From: Gammaproteobacteria bacterium
Lineage (GTDB): Bacteria > Pseudomonadota > Gammaproteobacteria > Steroidobacterales > Steroidobacteraceae
Direction of reading: 5' to 3'
Assembly: GCA_020846815.1 (NCBI GenBank)
Contig: JADLDF010000113.1
Span: forward strand, 1 to 20,822
DNA: 20,822 nucleotides
Both the position numbers and the translations under genes were made by a program. The notes beneath the pieces were generated by a model. The model was not told the origin of the DNA. It did no database searches and saw only the letters and a list, made by a program, of their open reading frames with translations. The stretch's first letter is position 1. Every line of letters starts with the position of its first letter. This document shows positions 7,422-15,578 of the stretch, one piece after another.

Positions 7422-9285
7422 ACCACTGGACCTCGAGCTCGGCCTGATCGGCAACTGCCAGGTCGCAGCCCTGGTCGACGTGCACGCACGCATCGTCTGG
7501 TGCTGCCTGCCGCGCCCCGACGGCGACCCGGTGTTCTCGGCGCTGCTCACGCCGCGCGATGCCGGGCAGACCCCGGCCTGCGGGCCCGAGGCGCAGACGG
7601 GCCCGGCCTATCCGCTGCAGGATTCCACGCTGGAGCTCGCGCATCCGAGCGGCGTGTTCGCAATCGACCTCTGCGAGCCGGCGCAGGCCAGCCACGAATA
7701 CGTGCGCAACACGGCGGTGCTGACCACGACGCTGTGCGACGCGCACGGCAACATGCTGCGGGTCACCGACTTCTGCCCGCGCTTCCGCAATCGCGGGCGC
7801 ATGTTCCGCCCGGTGACGCTGGTGCGCCTGGTCGAGCCGCTCGCCGGCCGCCCGGTCGCGCGGATCCGCATCGAGCCGACCAGCAACTACGGCGCGGCGC
7901 GGCCGCAGGTGCGCACCGGCTCGCACCACATCACCTTTGCCAGCGATTCGCTCGCCTGGCGAGTGACCACGGATGCCTCGCTGTCGTCGATCCTCGAAGG
8001 CCGCCCCGAGGTCATCGAGCGCCCGCTGGCCTTCGTGCTCGGGCCGGACGAGAGCCTCGCCGAAGCGCCGCTGTCGCTGGCGCGGCACTGGCTCGAGGAG
8101 ACGCTCGCCTACTGGCGCGACTGGGTGCGCACGCTCGCGATCCCGTTCGAGTGGCAAGACGCGGTGATCCGCGCGGCGATCTCCCTGAAGCTCTGCACCT
8201 ACGAGGACACGGGTGCCGTGCTCGCGGCACTGACGACCTCGATTCCCGAAGCGCCGGGCTCGGCTCGCAACTGGGACTATCGCTACTGCTGGCTGCGCGA
8301 CGCCTATTTCGTCGTGCAGGCGCTGAATCGCCTCGGTGCGACGCGCACCATGGAGCACCTGCTGCACTTTCTCGACCACACGGTCGCGCGCAGCGACGAA
8401 GTCGCGCTGCAGCCGCTGTACGGCATCGGCGGCGGCGCGCAGCTGCCCGAGCGTATCGTCGATTCGCTCGAGGGCTACCGCAGCATGGGGCCGGTGCGCG
8501 TCGGCAACGCCGCCTACCACCAGGTGCAGCACGACGTCTACGGCGCGGTGATCCTCGCCGCGACCCAGATGTTCTTCGACCGGCGCCTGACGAGCCCCGG
8601 CGACCACGCGGCCTTCAGGCGCCTCGAGCGCATCGGCAAGCGTGCGATCGAAGTCTTCGCGCAGCCGGACGCGGGGCCGTGGGAATTCCGCGGCATCTCC
8701 CAGGTGCATACCTTCTCGGCGCTGATGAGCTGGGCCGGCTGCGACCGCCTCACGCGTATCGCCGAGCACATCGGCCTGCCGGAACGCGCGGCCTGGTGGC
8801 GCGAACGCGCCACGCCGATGCGCCGCGAGCTGCTGGCGCGCGCCTGGAGCGCCCAGTACGGCCGCTTCAGCTCGGTGCTCGACGGCGCCGAGCTCGACGC
8901 CACGCTGCTGCTGCTGCCCGAGTACGGCCTGATCGAGGGTACGGATCCGCGCTTCCTCGCGACGCTCGAGGCGGTGCAGCAACGCCTGCGGCGCGGGCGC
9001 TGGCTGATGCGCTACGCCCATCCCGACGACTTCGGGCGTCCCGAAACCGCGTTCACGATCTGCGGCTTCTGGCACGTCAACGCGCTGTATGCCGCGGGCC
9101 GCAGCGCCGAGGCACGCGAGCTGTTCGAGGGCATGCTCGCCTCGCGCACCCGCCTCGGACTGCTGTCCGAGGACATCGATCCCGCGAGCGGCGAGCTCTG
9201 GGGCAACTTTCCGCAGACCTACAGCCTGGTCGGCATCATCCAGTGCGCCACGCGCCTGAGCCGGCCCTGGGAGGACGCAAGATGA
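7414..9285 (+). CDS. GH15 glycoside hydrolase (trehalase-like or glucoamylase-like)
   Basis: The protein is 623 residues. The start overlaps otsB by eight bases and the stop overlaps the otsA start (ATGA at 9282-9285). The first ~200 residues resemble the trehalase-type N-terminal domain (LGLIGNCQVAALVD, WCCLPRPDGDPVFSALL). The (alpha/alpha)6-barrel follows with the GH15 signature NWDYRYCWLRDA around residue 285. Both expected catalytic glutamates are present: Glu424 in GPWEFRG as general acid and Glu586 in LLSEDIDP as general base, before the GNFPQTYS motif. Close relatives hydrolyse trehalose or alpha-glucans to glucose. Its place between the two trehalose-synthesis genes suggests trehalose turnover, but a role on maltooligosaccharides cannot be excluded. 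There is no signal peptide, so it is cytoplasmic. Confidence 0.9.
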   Translation: MPEPLDLELGLIGNCQVAALVDVHARIVWCCLPRPDGDPVFSALLTPRDAGQTPACGPEAQTGPAYPLQDSTLELAHPSGVFAIDLCEPAQASHEYVRNTAVLTTTLCDAHGNMLRVTDFCPRFRNRGRMFRPVTLVRLVEPLAGRPVARIRIEPTSNYGAARPQVRTGSHHITFASDSLAWRVTTDASLSSILEGRPEVIERPLAFVLGPDESLAEAPLSLARHWLEETLAYWRDWVRTLAIPFEWQDAVIRAAISLKLCTYEDTGAVLAALTTSIPEAPGSARNWDYRYCWLRDAYFVVQALNRLGATRTMEHLLHFLDHTVARSDEVALQPLYGIGGGAQLPERIVDSLEGYRSMGPVRVGNAAYHQVQHDVYGAVILAATQMFFDRRLTSPGDHAAFRRLERIGKRAIEVFAQPDAGPWEFRGISQVHTFSALMSWAGCDRLTRIAEHIGLPERAAWWRERATPMRRELLARAWSAQYGRFSSVLDGAELDATLLLLPEYGLIEGTDPRFLATLEAVQQRLRRGRWLMRYAHPDDFGRPETAFTICGFWHVNALYAAGRSAEARELFEGMLASRTRLGLLSEDIDPASGELWGNFPQTYSLVGIIQCATRLSRPWEDAR

Positions 9286-10814
9286 GCCGAGTCGTCGCCG
9301 TCTCGAACCGTGTCTCCATCCCCCGCCGCGGCACCGCGCCGGGCGGCCTCGCAGTCGGCGTGCTCGCGGCCATGCAGGCACGCGGCGGGCTGTGGTTCGG
9401 CTGGAGCGGCCAGGTCGGTGCGCGCGAGAGCGAGGAGCCGGAGATCGTCTCGCGCAACGGCATCTCGTTCGCGACCATCGATCTCGAAGAAACCGAGTTC
9501 ACGCACTTCCTGAACGGCTTCAGCAACGGCGCGCTCTGGCCGACGTTCCACTATTTCCTCGAGACGGTGCACTTCTCCGACGAGGACTATGCCGGCTACC
9601 TGCAGGTGAACCGCCGCTTCGCCACCGCGCTGCGGCCGCTGCTGCGCGACGACGACCTGCTGTGGGTGCACGACTTCCACCTGATCCCGCTGGTGCGCGC
9701 GCTGCGCGAACAGGGGGCACAGCAGCCGGCCGCGTTCTTCCTGCACGTGCCGTTCCCGCACGTCGAGGCGCTGCGCGTGCTGCCGGTCTACGGCGAGCTC
9801 GTCAACGCGATGCTGACCTACGACGTGCTCGGCTTCCAGACGCAGACCGACGTCGATTCTTTCCGCTCGGCGGTGCTGCAGCTGCACGGCCCGGAGGCGC
9901 TGCTGCCGGACGGCTCGGTGCGCGCGGGCGAACGGCGCGTGGTGCTCGACGCCTACCCGATCGGCGTCGACGTCGATGCGATCCAGCGCGAGGCCGTGGA
10001 ATCCCAGAGCAGCGAAGACGTGCGACGGATGACCACCGGCCTGCTCGGCAGACGGCTGATGATCGGCGTCGACCGGCTCGATTACAGCAAGGGGCTGGCC
10101 AGCCGCTTCCGCGCCTACGAGCGCTTCCTCGAGACCCATCCCGACAACCTCGGCCGCATCACCTATCTGCAGATCGCACCGCTATCGCGTACCGACCTGC
10201 GTGCCTACTCGCGGATCCGGCGCGAGCTCGAGCAGACGGCCGGGCGGATCAACGGGCGGTTCGCGGAGACCGACTGGACGCCGATCCGCTATCTGAACCG
10301 CAACTTCCCGCACGATACGCTCATGGGCTTCTTTCGCGCCGCACAGGTCGGGCTGGTGACGCCGGTACGCGACGGCATGAATCTCGTGGCGAAGGAGTTC
10401 GTGGCCGCGCAGGACTCCGAGGATCCCGGCGTGCTGATCCTCTCGTCGCTCGCGGGTGCGGCCCGCGAGCTCTCGGGTGCATTGCAGGTCAACCCGCACG
10501 ACACGCGCGGCGTCGCGCTCGCGATCCAGGTCGCGCTGTCGATGCCGCTGACCGAGCGGCTGGAGCGTCACGCCGCGAACCTCGCGGTGCTGCGGCGCAA
10601 CGACATCGCCGCCTGGCACACGCGCATGATCTCGGCGCTGGCGGCGATGCGCGAACCCCAGAGAATCGTGCTCGGCGGCGGCGAGCCGGGCGGGCGGCCC
10701 GCAGCCGGGCCGACGGTGCGGGAGCCGGCCCCGCAGCCGGCGGTGCCGCCCGTCATCGCAGGCGGCGCCCCGGCCAACGTGCTGCGTGCGGCCCTGCGGA
10801 GTGCACGGGCCTGA
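9282..10814 (+). CDS. otsA: Trehalose-6-phosphate synthase OtsA
   Basis: The protein is 510 residues, with GGGAGG at 9269-9274 inside the end of the GH15 gene and a four-base start-stop overlap with it. It is a GT20 retaining glycosyltransferase that joins UDP-glucose to glucose-6-phosphate. Conserved residues are in place: SNRV near the N terminus, HDFH with Asp131, HVPFP with His155, RLDYSKG with Arg265 and Lys270, and VRDGMN with Asp364 (equivalent to E. coli Asp130, His154, Arg262, Lys267 and Asp361), then LILSSLAGAARELSGAL. The final ~47 residues form a Gly/Pro/Ala-rich tail after MREPQRI that is not needed for the fold. It is the third gene of the operon and ends four bases from the converging UrcA-family gene, leaving no room for a separate terminator. 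Confidence 0.96.
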   Translation: MSRVVAVSNRVSIPRRGTAPGGLAVGVLAAMQARGGLWFGWSGQVGARESEEPEIVSRNGISFATIDLEETEFTHFLNGFSNGALWPTFHYFLETVHFSDEDYAGYLQVNRRFATALRPLLRDDDLLWVHDFHLIPLVRALREQGAQQPAAFFLHVPFPHVEALRVLPVYGELVNAMLTYDVLGFQTQTDVDSFRSAVLQLHGPEALLPDGSVRAGERRVVLDAYPIGVDVDAIQREAVESQSSEDVRRMTTGLLGRRLMIGVDRLDYSKGLASRFRAYERFLETHPDNLGRITYLQIAPLSRTDLRAYSRIRRELEQTAGRINGRFAETDWTPIRYLNRNFPHDTLMGFFRAAQVGLVTPVRDGMNLVAKEFVAAQDSEDPGVLILSSLAGAARELSGALQVNPHDTRGVALAIQVALSMPLTERLERHAANLAVLRRNDIAAWHTRMISALAAMREPQRIVLGGGEPGGRPAAGPTVREPAPQPAVPPVIAGGAPANVLRAALRSARA

Positions 10815-10818
10815 GCGT

Positions 10819-11172
10819 TCAGCCGCGCAGCGACTTGCCGCGGCCAGCATTCATCTGCGCGAGGCGCGTGTTGCCGACCTCGGCAACGGCGCGGACCATA
10901 GCCTGGTCGAAGCACTTGCGCGCGTCGCTCGCGAGCCGCAGGTTGCGCGGATCGGGCCGGCCGCAGACCTCGCGCGCCGCGGCGACCAGCCGGCGCTGCA
11001 GCCGCTGCACGCCGCTGTCGGTGTCGAGATTCAGGTCGCCGTAATGGACCGTGACGCGCGCGTGCTCGATGTCGGCCGTATTCGCGTGCTCCGCGGCGGG
11101 AGCAGCGACCGAGGTCAGCAGGCCGGCGACGGCAGTGGCGGCGACAGCGATCAGGGTGCGATGGGCGGGCAT
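10819..11172 (-). CDS. UrcA-family exported protein
   Basis: A 117-residue protein from the ATG at 11172, preceded by a strong AGGAGA seven bases upstream; a longer reading to 11322 lacks a ribosome binding site and begins with random-looking sequence. Residues 1-26 are a signal peptide (MPAHRTLIAVAATAVAGLL, then SVAAPAAEH). The mature part has the UrcA-family core: VHYGDLNLDTDSGVQRLQRR, then AAREVCG and a later KCFDQAM segment with the second cysteine. Two cysteines in the mature part could form a disulfide. The family is small, periplasmic and of unknown function, common in Sphingomonadales, Caulobacterales and Xanthomonadales-like bacteria. It is tail-to-tail with otsA. Family call is good, function unknown. 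Confidence 0.82.
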   Translation of the reverse strand: MPAHRTLIAVAATAVAGLLTSVAAPAAEHANTADIEHARVTVHYGDLNLDTDSGVQRLQRRLVAAAREVCGRPDPRNLRLASDARKCFDQAMVRAVAEVGNTRLAQMNAGRGKSLRG

Positions 11173-11492
11173 GTGAGCTCTCCTGGTAGCGGTGATGGCA
11201 TCGGCGTCGTGATGCACGAGGTCCTGGATGCGCCGGCGGTCCGTCGGGTTGGAACGATCCGCCGTCGATCCATGGTGCAGATGAGAACGCCGACAACCGC
11301 TCCACGTCTGCCGGCGCGCCACGAGCCCGTCCCCGCTACCGACGCATTCGTACCGGCGCCGCTCCGCCTCCGCCTCGTCCTTCGACGGCTTCGTCCCGTG
11401 GATGCCGCGATCCGTCCCGCGAGGCGACGGCTTCGTCCCGCCACGCCATGCGGACGCGGCCCGCGAGCCGCCACTGCGCTACTCTGCGCATC
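11173..11492. other. 320-base intergenic region with a 16-bp direct repeat
   Basis: This divergent gap separates the UrcA-family gene (-) from the histidine kinase gene (+). I see no gene in it. The most regular structure is a perfect 16-bp direct repeat (CGACGGCTTCGTCCCG) at 11383-11398 and 11425-11440, spaced 42 bases start to start (about four helical turns). A shorter CGTCCCG lies between the copies. No clear -35/-10 pair is visible. Confidence 0.6.
11383..11440. repeat. 16-bp perfect direct repeat pair
   Basis: CGACGGCTTCGTCCCG occurs at 11383-11398 and 11425-11440. The pair ends 52 bases before the histidine-kinase start. LytTR regulators bind direct repeats, so self-regulation by the downstream regulator is conceivable, but the spacing and sequence do not match a LytTR consensus I can cite. 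Confidence 0.6.
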
Positions 11493-12737
11493 ATGAGTGC
11501 TCGGCCGATCGACCTCGACGCCTCTCCCCCGCCCTCGGTCGAGAGGGCCGCGATGCCCGGCGGCGGCACGCGCTGGCGCATCGTGGGCTGTCTCGCGCCG
11601 TGGCAGTTCATCGGCATCGTGTTCCTGTTCTGGAGCTACGTAACCGCATCGGCGGTGCTGTACGCCTACAGCATGGGCGCGACCCTCGCCGCCTTCACGC
11701 AGGAAGCCGTGTTCGCGCCCTGGCAGGCGCGGGTGCTGCAGCACTCACTGCTGTTTCCGCTGCTGCTCGCCTGCTATGCCGCGTCGCTGCGCCTCGACTG
11801 GCGGCCGCTCTGGTGGAAGCTGCCGCTGCAGGCACTGATGGGCCTCGGTTTCGCGCTGCTCGCGCGGCCCGCGATCCTCGCCGCCCTGCACCTGATCTCC
11901 GACAAGGAACTGTCCAAGGGCGAACGGGACGACCCGCTGACGCCCGCGTTCTGGCTGAACGCACACATGTTCACGCTGTCGGTCGCCAGCTTCACCGACT
12001 TCTTCCTGAAGTACGGCTTCGGACTCGCACTGCTGACCGGCTTCGTGCTCTACAAGCGCTATCACGACACCCAGCTGCGCGTCTCCGCGCTCGAACGCCA
12101 GTGGTCCGCCGCCCGGCTCGCCGCGCTGCGCATGCAGCTCTCGCCGCACACGCTGTTCAACCTGCTGCACACCATCCGCGGCAACATCGCCTGGGACCCG
12201 CCCACTGCGCAGTCGATGATCGTGCAGCTCGCCGACCTGCTGCGCCGCCTGCTGACCGCGGGCGAACGTGAATGGTCGCGCCTCTGCGACGAGATGCAGT
12301 TCGTGCAGCTCTACCTCGAGCTGCAGCAGAAGCGCTTCTCGGATCGGCTGACCATCGAGCTGCCGCCGCCCGGCTCGCTCCCCCAGGCGTGGGTGCCGAG
12401 CCTGATCCTGCAGCCGCTGGTCGAGAACGCCGTGGTGCACGGGCTCGCCGGTCACGACGGGCCGGTGCGCATCCGGGTCACCGTCGACTCCATCGACGAC
12501 GGCGCCGCGATCCGCATCGGCATCGCCAACGACGTCGCGCCCGGCCGCGCAGGCGGGCAGGAGGGCATCGGCCTGCGCAACGTACGCGAACGCCTGGCCG
12601 TGCAGCTCGGCCGGCAGGCGAGCCTGCGCACCGGCCCGATGCACGAGGGGCTGCAGGCCGCGACCTGGCGGAGCGAGATCACGATGCCGGCGCTGCGCGA
12701 GCTGCCGGCGACGCGTCGCGAGCCGGCCGTCGACTGA
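11493..12737 (+). CDS. LytS-type membrane sensor histidine kinase
   Basis: The protein is 414 residues from the ATG at 11493. Start choice is uncertain: this ATG has no clear ribosome binding site, while an in-frame ATG at 11553 has GAGAGG six bases upstream and would give 394 residues. Four hydrophobic segments (about residues 33-55, 72-90, 108-133, 156-184) form a membrane sensor unit. The kinase core is of the His_kinase/LytS type: LSPHTLFNLL with the phospho-accepting His219, QPLVENAVVHG as N-box and EGIGLRNVRERL as G-box. It phosphorylates a partner regulator, almost surely the LytTR protein encoded 56 bases downstream. The signal is unknown; there is no periplasmic or PAS domain. Such pairs often control envelope or secondary-metabolism genes. 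Confidence 0.9.
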   Translation: MSARPIDLDASPPPSVERAAMPGGGTRWRIVGCLAPWQFIGIVFLFWSYVTASAVLYAYSMGATLAAFTQEAVFAPWQARVLQHSLLFPLLLACYAASLRLDWRPLWWKLPLQALMGLGFALLARPAILAALHLISDKELSKGERDDPLTPAFWLNAHMFTLSVASFTDFFLKYGFGLALLTGFVLYKRYHDTQLRVSALERQWSAARLAALRMQLSPHTLFNLLHTIRGNIAWDPPTAQSMIVQLADLLRRLLTAGEREWSRLCDEMQFVQLYLELQQKRFSDRLTIELPPPGSLPQAWVPSLILQPLVENAVVHGLAGHDGPVRIRVTVDSIDDGAAIRIGIANDVAPGRAGGQEGIGLRNVRERLAVQLGRQASLRTGPMHEGLQAATWRSEITMPALRELPATRREPAVD

Positions 12738-12793
12738 GCCGGGCGCGCGGCGGCACGACGCTCGCCGGAAATCCCAGGGAGGAACGCAACGCC

Positions 12794-13564
12794 ATGGACG
12801 TGATCATCGTCGACGACGAGCCCGCGGCCCGCCGTACGCTGCGCGAGTGCTGCGCGGCGGAGCCGGACCTGCACGTGATCGGCGAGTTCGGCGACGGGCG
12901 CGCCGCGCTCGAGGCGATCCGCGCGCGGCCGCCCGAGCTGCTGTTCCTCGACATCCAGATGGACACGATGACCGGCATCGAGATCGCGCGTCGGCTCGAT
13001 CCGGTGACGCTGCCGGCGATCGTGTTCGTCACGGCCTACGACCAGTACGCGCTCGAGGCGTTCGAGGTCAACGCCACCGACTACCTGCTCAAACCTTTCG
13101 ACGAGGCGCGCTTCCGCCGCACCCTCGAGCGTGTCCGCGCCCGGCAGGCCAGCGCGCCCGCGCGCCACGCCGCGCTCGACGCGGTGCTCTCGCAGCTCGA
13201 GCGTCTCGCGCACCCCGCGGCCGACCGCCGGCCGCGGCTGCTCGCCGAGTCGGGCGGCGCACTGCACATGCTCGACGTCGCCCACATCGAGCTGGTCGAG
13301 TCCGACCGCAACTACGTCCGGATCCGCGTCGGCCGCGAGACGTTCCACGCACGCAGCACCCTCGCACAGGCCGAGCAGGCACTCGCCGGCCAGCCGATGC
13401 TGCGCATCTCACGCTCCTGCCTCGTGAACGTCGAACACGTGCGCGAGATCAGCCGCACGCCGCGCGGCGACTTCATCCTCGTGCTCGCAGGCGGCGCGAC
13501 CGTGACCAGCAGCGAAGGCTACCGCGACCGCGTCCGCGACTATCTCGAGCGGCTGAAGCTCTAG
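12794..13564 (+). CDS. LytTR-family response regulator
   Basis: The protein is 256 residues from the ATG at 12794, with AGGGAGG at 12776-12782. The receiver domain (residues 1-120) has the acidic pair VDDEP, phospho-acceptor Asp53 in FLDIQM, Thr80 in FVTAYD and Lys100 in LLKPFD. A flexible linker rich in Ala and Arg follows. The LytTR DNA-binding domain occupies about residues 150-256, with IELVESDRNYVRIRV, then HARSTLAQAEQAL and LRISRSCLVNVEHVREI, all typical. On phosphorylation such proteins bind direct repeats in promoters. It is the partner of the kinase just upstream, in the same operon. Ends with TAG. Confidence 0.94.
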   Translation: MDVIIVDDEPAARRTLRECCAAEPDLHVIGEFGDGRAALEAIRARPPELLFLDIQMDTMTGIEIARRLDPVTLPAIVFVTAYDQYALEAFEVNATDYLLKPFDEARFRRTLERVRARQASAPARHAALDAVLSQLERLAHPAADRRPRLLAESGGALHMLDVAHIELVESDRNYVRIRVGRETFHARSTLAQAEQALAGQPMLRISRSCLVNVEHVREISRTPRGDFILVLAGGATVTSSEGYRDRVRDYLERLKL

Positions 13565-13759
13565 CGTCTGGTCACGCCGGCGACCTCTGCGTCGGGGATC
13601 GAGGGCAGAGTGGGCCTGATGCCAGGGTGTCAGCTCGAAGCAATCCGCGCGCTACGACGATGAATCAGGGGAGCGCGCGCGCTGCCCGGTTGCGCCACCG
13701 CTCCGCGCACCACATCTTGGCTACTGCCCACCCCAGGAGCGCAGCAGCGCGATCGGCCG
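13565..13759. other. Intergenic region with a tRNA-5'-half-like sequence
   Basis: The genes on both sides converge here. I see no gene. On the minus strand, from 13704 downwards, the sequence GGAGCGGTGGCGCAACCGGGC followed by AGCGCGC has the layout of a tRNA 5' half (seven-base acceptor strand, T8, GCGC D-stem, AACCGGGCA D-loop, GCGC). No matching anticodon arm with T33, no T-loop and no complementary acceptor strand follow, so it is not a functional tRNA. A 6-bp CTCTGC/GCAGAG inverted repeat near 13587-13612 could be a weak terminator for the response-regulator gene. Confidence 0.4.
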
Positions 13760-14485
13760 CTACCAAGGCAGCTCACTGCCGTCATACATCCAGAACCGCC
13801 CCGAGCGCTCCGCGTCGAGACCGGCGATGACATTGCGCACGCCGGTGATGCTGGTGACGACGTCGATGTCCGCCCGCGGCCCGCCCATGTCGGTCTTCAC
13901 CCAGCCCGGATGGATCGGCGCCGCGACGATGCCATGGCTCTTCTGCAGGTCGATGGCCATGGAGCGCATGATCGCGTTCAGCGCGGCCTTGCTCGCACGG
14001 TAGGCATAGAGGCTGCCGACGCTGTTGCGGCCGATCGAGCCGATGACGCTGGTGAGCGCCACGATCTTCTTCTGCTGCGAAGCCGCGACATGCGCGACGA
14101 AGGCCTCGGCCATCTTCATCGGCCCGATCGCATTGATGCGCAGCACCTGCATCCAGTCGTCGAAGTCCGAGCTGCCAAAACGCCCGAAAGCGATCCCTTC
14201 GGCCGCGAAGCTGCCCTTGCCCATGGTACCGGCGGAGTTCAGCAGCACGTCGATGGGACGACCCGCGAGCCGCGCCGCGAGTGCATCGATGGTCGCGTGA
14301 TCGGCGAGGTCGAGGGCGTGGATCTCGACGCGTCCGCCTGCACCGGCGGCGAGCGCAGCGAGCCCGGGCGCGCCCGCCGGCGAGCGCACGCAGGCGAACA
14401 CCGTCCAGCCATCGGCCGCGTACTGGCGCACCAGCTCGAGGCCGAGACCGCGTGCGGCCCCCGTGACCAGAACCGTCGGCATCAT
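13760..14485 (-). CDS. Short-chain dehydrogenase/reductase (classical SDR)
   Basis: A 241-residue protein. AAGGAG lies five bases before the ATG at 14485 and eight before a second ATG at 14482, so the true start may be either. The Rossmann-fold nucleotide loop TGAARGLG (8-15), NSAG (83-86) and the catalytic Ser146, Tyr162 and Lys166 (YRASK) are all in place, followed by AALN and the HPGWVKTDMGG strand typical of the C-factor/CsgA-like subgroup. These enzymes use NAD(P)H to reduce or oxidise a carbonyl/alcohol; substrate unknown. Its 3' end faces the two-component system; its 5' end diverges from a decayed zinc-type oxidoreductase gene 70 bases away. Confidence 0.93.
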   Translation of the reverse strand: MMPTVLVTGAARGLGLELVRQYAADGWTVFACVRSPAGAPGLAALAAGAGGRVEIHALDLADHATIDALAARLAGRPIDVLLNSAGTMGKGSFAAEGIAFGRFGSSDFDDWMQVLRINAIGPMKMAEAFVAHVAASQQKKIVALTSVIGSIGRNSVGSLYAYRASKAALNAIMRSMAIDLQKSHGIVAAPIHPGWVKTDMGGPRADIDVVTSITGVRNVIAGLDAERSGRFWMYDGSELPW

Positions 14486-14555
14486 CGCATCTCCTTACGC
14501 TATGATCCGCGGCAATCTAGCGTGCCGCCGCCGCGGCCGCCATGCCCGGACGACG

Positions 14556-15222
14556 ATGTCCGCACTGCCCGACCATTTCCGCAAGCTCATGATCAACGAG
14601 CTGACCGGCGACTTCCGCACTTCCACCTCCGTCACCACCCAGGCCTGGGTCGACCCCGGCCCGGGCCAGGTCGCGATCCGCAACCGCTGGGCCGGCTGCA
14701 ACGCGATCTTCGACAAGAATCTCTGCCGCAACCGCATCCGCTACGTCGACGTACGTCCGCCGTACGACATGGGCATCGAGTCGGTCGGCTAGATCGTCGC
14801 CGTCGGCCCCGGAGTGACCGGCTGGCGCGAAGGCGACGCCGTCGCCACGACGCGCCTCGGCGAGCTGCGCGGCGGCGAGACCGTGGCCGTGTCGGCGGCA
14901 GCGGGCGGCCTCGGCCACATCTCGTGCAGATCGCGAAGCTCGCCGGCTCGCACGTCATCGCCTACGACTCGGTCGGCGGCCAGATCTTCGATGCCTTCCT
15001 CGACAACCTCGCGATGCGCGGCCGGCTGGTCATCAGCGGCCACACCTCGGATTTCGACAAGCCGGTGGAGAACGTGCCGCAACCGCGGGCCTATCACAAG
15101 CTCTACTGGAAATCGGCCTCGGTGCGCGCCTTCCAGAACCAGGCCTTTCCCGAGTATTTCGACGACATCGCGCGGCGCATCCTCGAGCTCTACTACGCCG
15201 GCCGCCTCAAGGTGCTCGTCGA
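14556..15222 (+). pseudogene. Decayed zinc-binding alcohol dehydrogenase-like NADP oxidoreductase (quinone/enone-reductase type)
   Basis: Translation from the ATG at 14556 gives the N-terminal half of a medium-chain oxidoreductase of the ZADH2-like type (DHFRKLMINELTGDF, PGPGQVAIRNRWAGCNAIFD). Five lesions are visible. A TAG at 14790-14792 stands where relatives have Glu before IVAVG. About 50 residues are missing between TRLGE and LRGGETVAVSAAAGG, and about 37 between HVIA and YDSVGGQIFDAF. One base is missing near 14923, in what should read GHILVQIAKLAG, shifting the frame. The 3' end is cut at about 15222 after RLKVLVD, where EAL-gene sequence on the other strand begins. It cannot make a working enzyme. 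Deletion sizes are estimates from family knowledge. Confidence 0.85.
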
Positions 15223-15571
15223 TGATGTCCTCGAGCACCTCGAGCACGACGCGCGCCGGTGGCAGCGGCAGCGGGAACTCGGCTGCGCGCCGCACCAGGG
15301 CTTCGGGCAGCTTCACGTGCACGGGCGCCGAGCCGGCGAGGCGCTCGAGACCGATGTCCATCAGCGCTGCGATCGCGACACGCGCGGTCGCGACCGCGCC
15401 GTCGTCGATGCGCGCCTCCGTGCTGTCGGGCGCATCGCGGTACAGCCGCTCCCAGGCGCGCACCTGGAACTTCGCGTCGAACACCGGCTGCCGCGCGACC
15501 GAGATCTTGACGGGCACGGGCGCGCCGGAGGCGTTGCAAAACGGGGCTGGCGGTGGGTTCAGCTCGCTCAT
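15218..15571 (-). pseudogene. N-terminal fragment of an EAL-domain (YuxH/EAL-HDOD-like) protein
   Basis: From an ATG at 15571 (GAGG just upstream) the minus strand encodes about 118 residues that match the start of EAL-HDOD proteins of the YuxH type: VARQPVFD, VRAWERLYRD, DDGAVATARV, DIGLERLAGSAPVHVKL, then FPLPLPPARVVLEVLEDI. The normal protein continues for about 300 more residues, but here the sequence becomes the decayed oxidoreductase read in reverse near 15222. The ELL-type motif is replaced by ERL in AWERLYR, as often seen in this non-catalytic EAL group. No function is expected from the fragment; the open frame continues to the left only as antisense of the oxidoreductase remnant. Confidence 0.82.
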
Positions 15572-15578
15572 GGCTGCC

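Noticed and set aside
13660..13704. A tRNA gene on the minus strand
   Set aside because: Only the acceptor-5' and D-arm portion fits; there is no anticodon stem with T33, no T-arm and no complementary acceptor strand.
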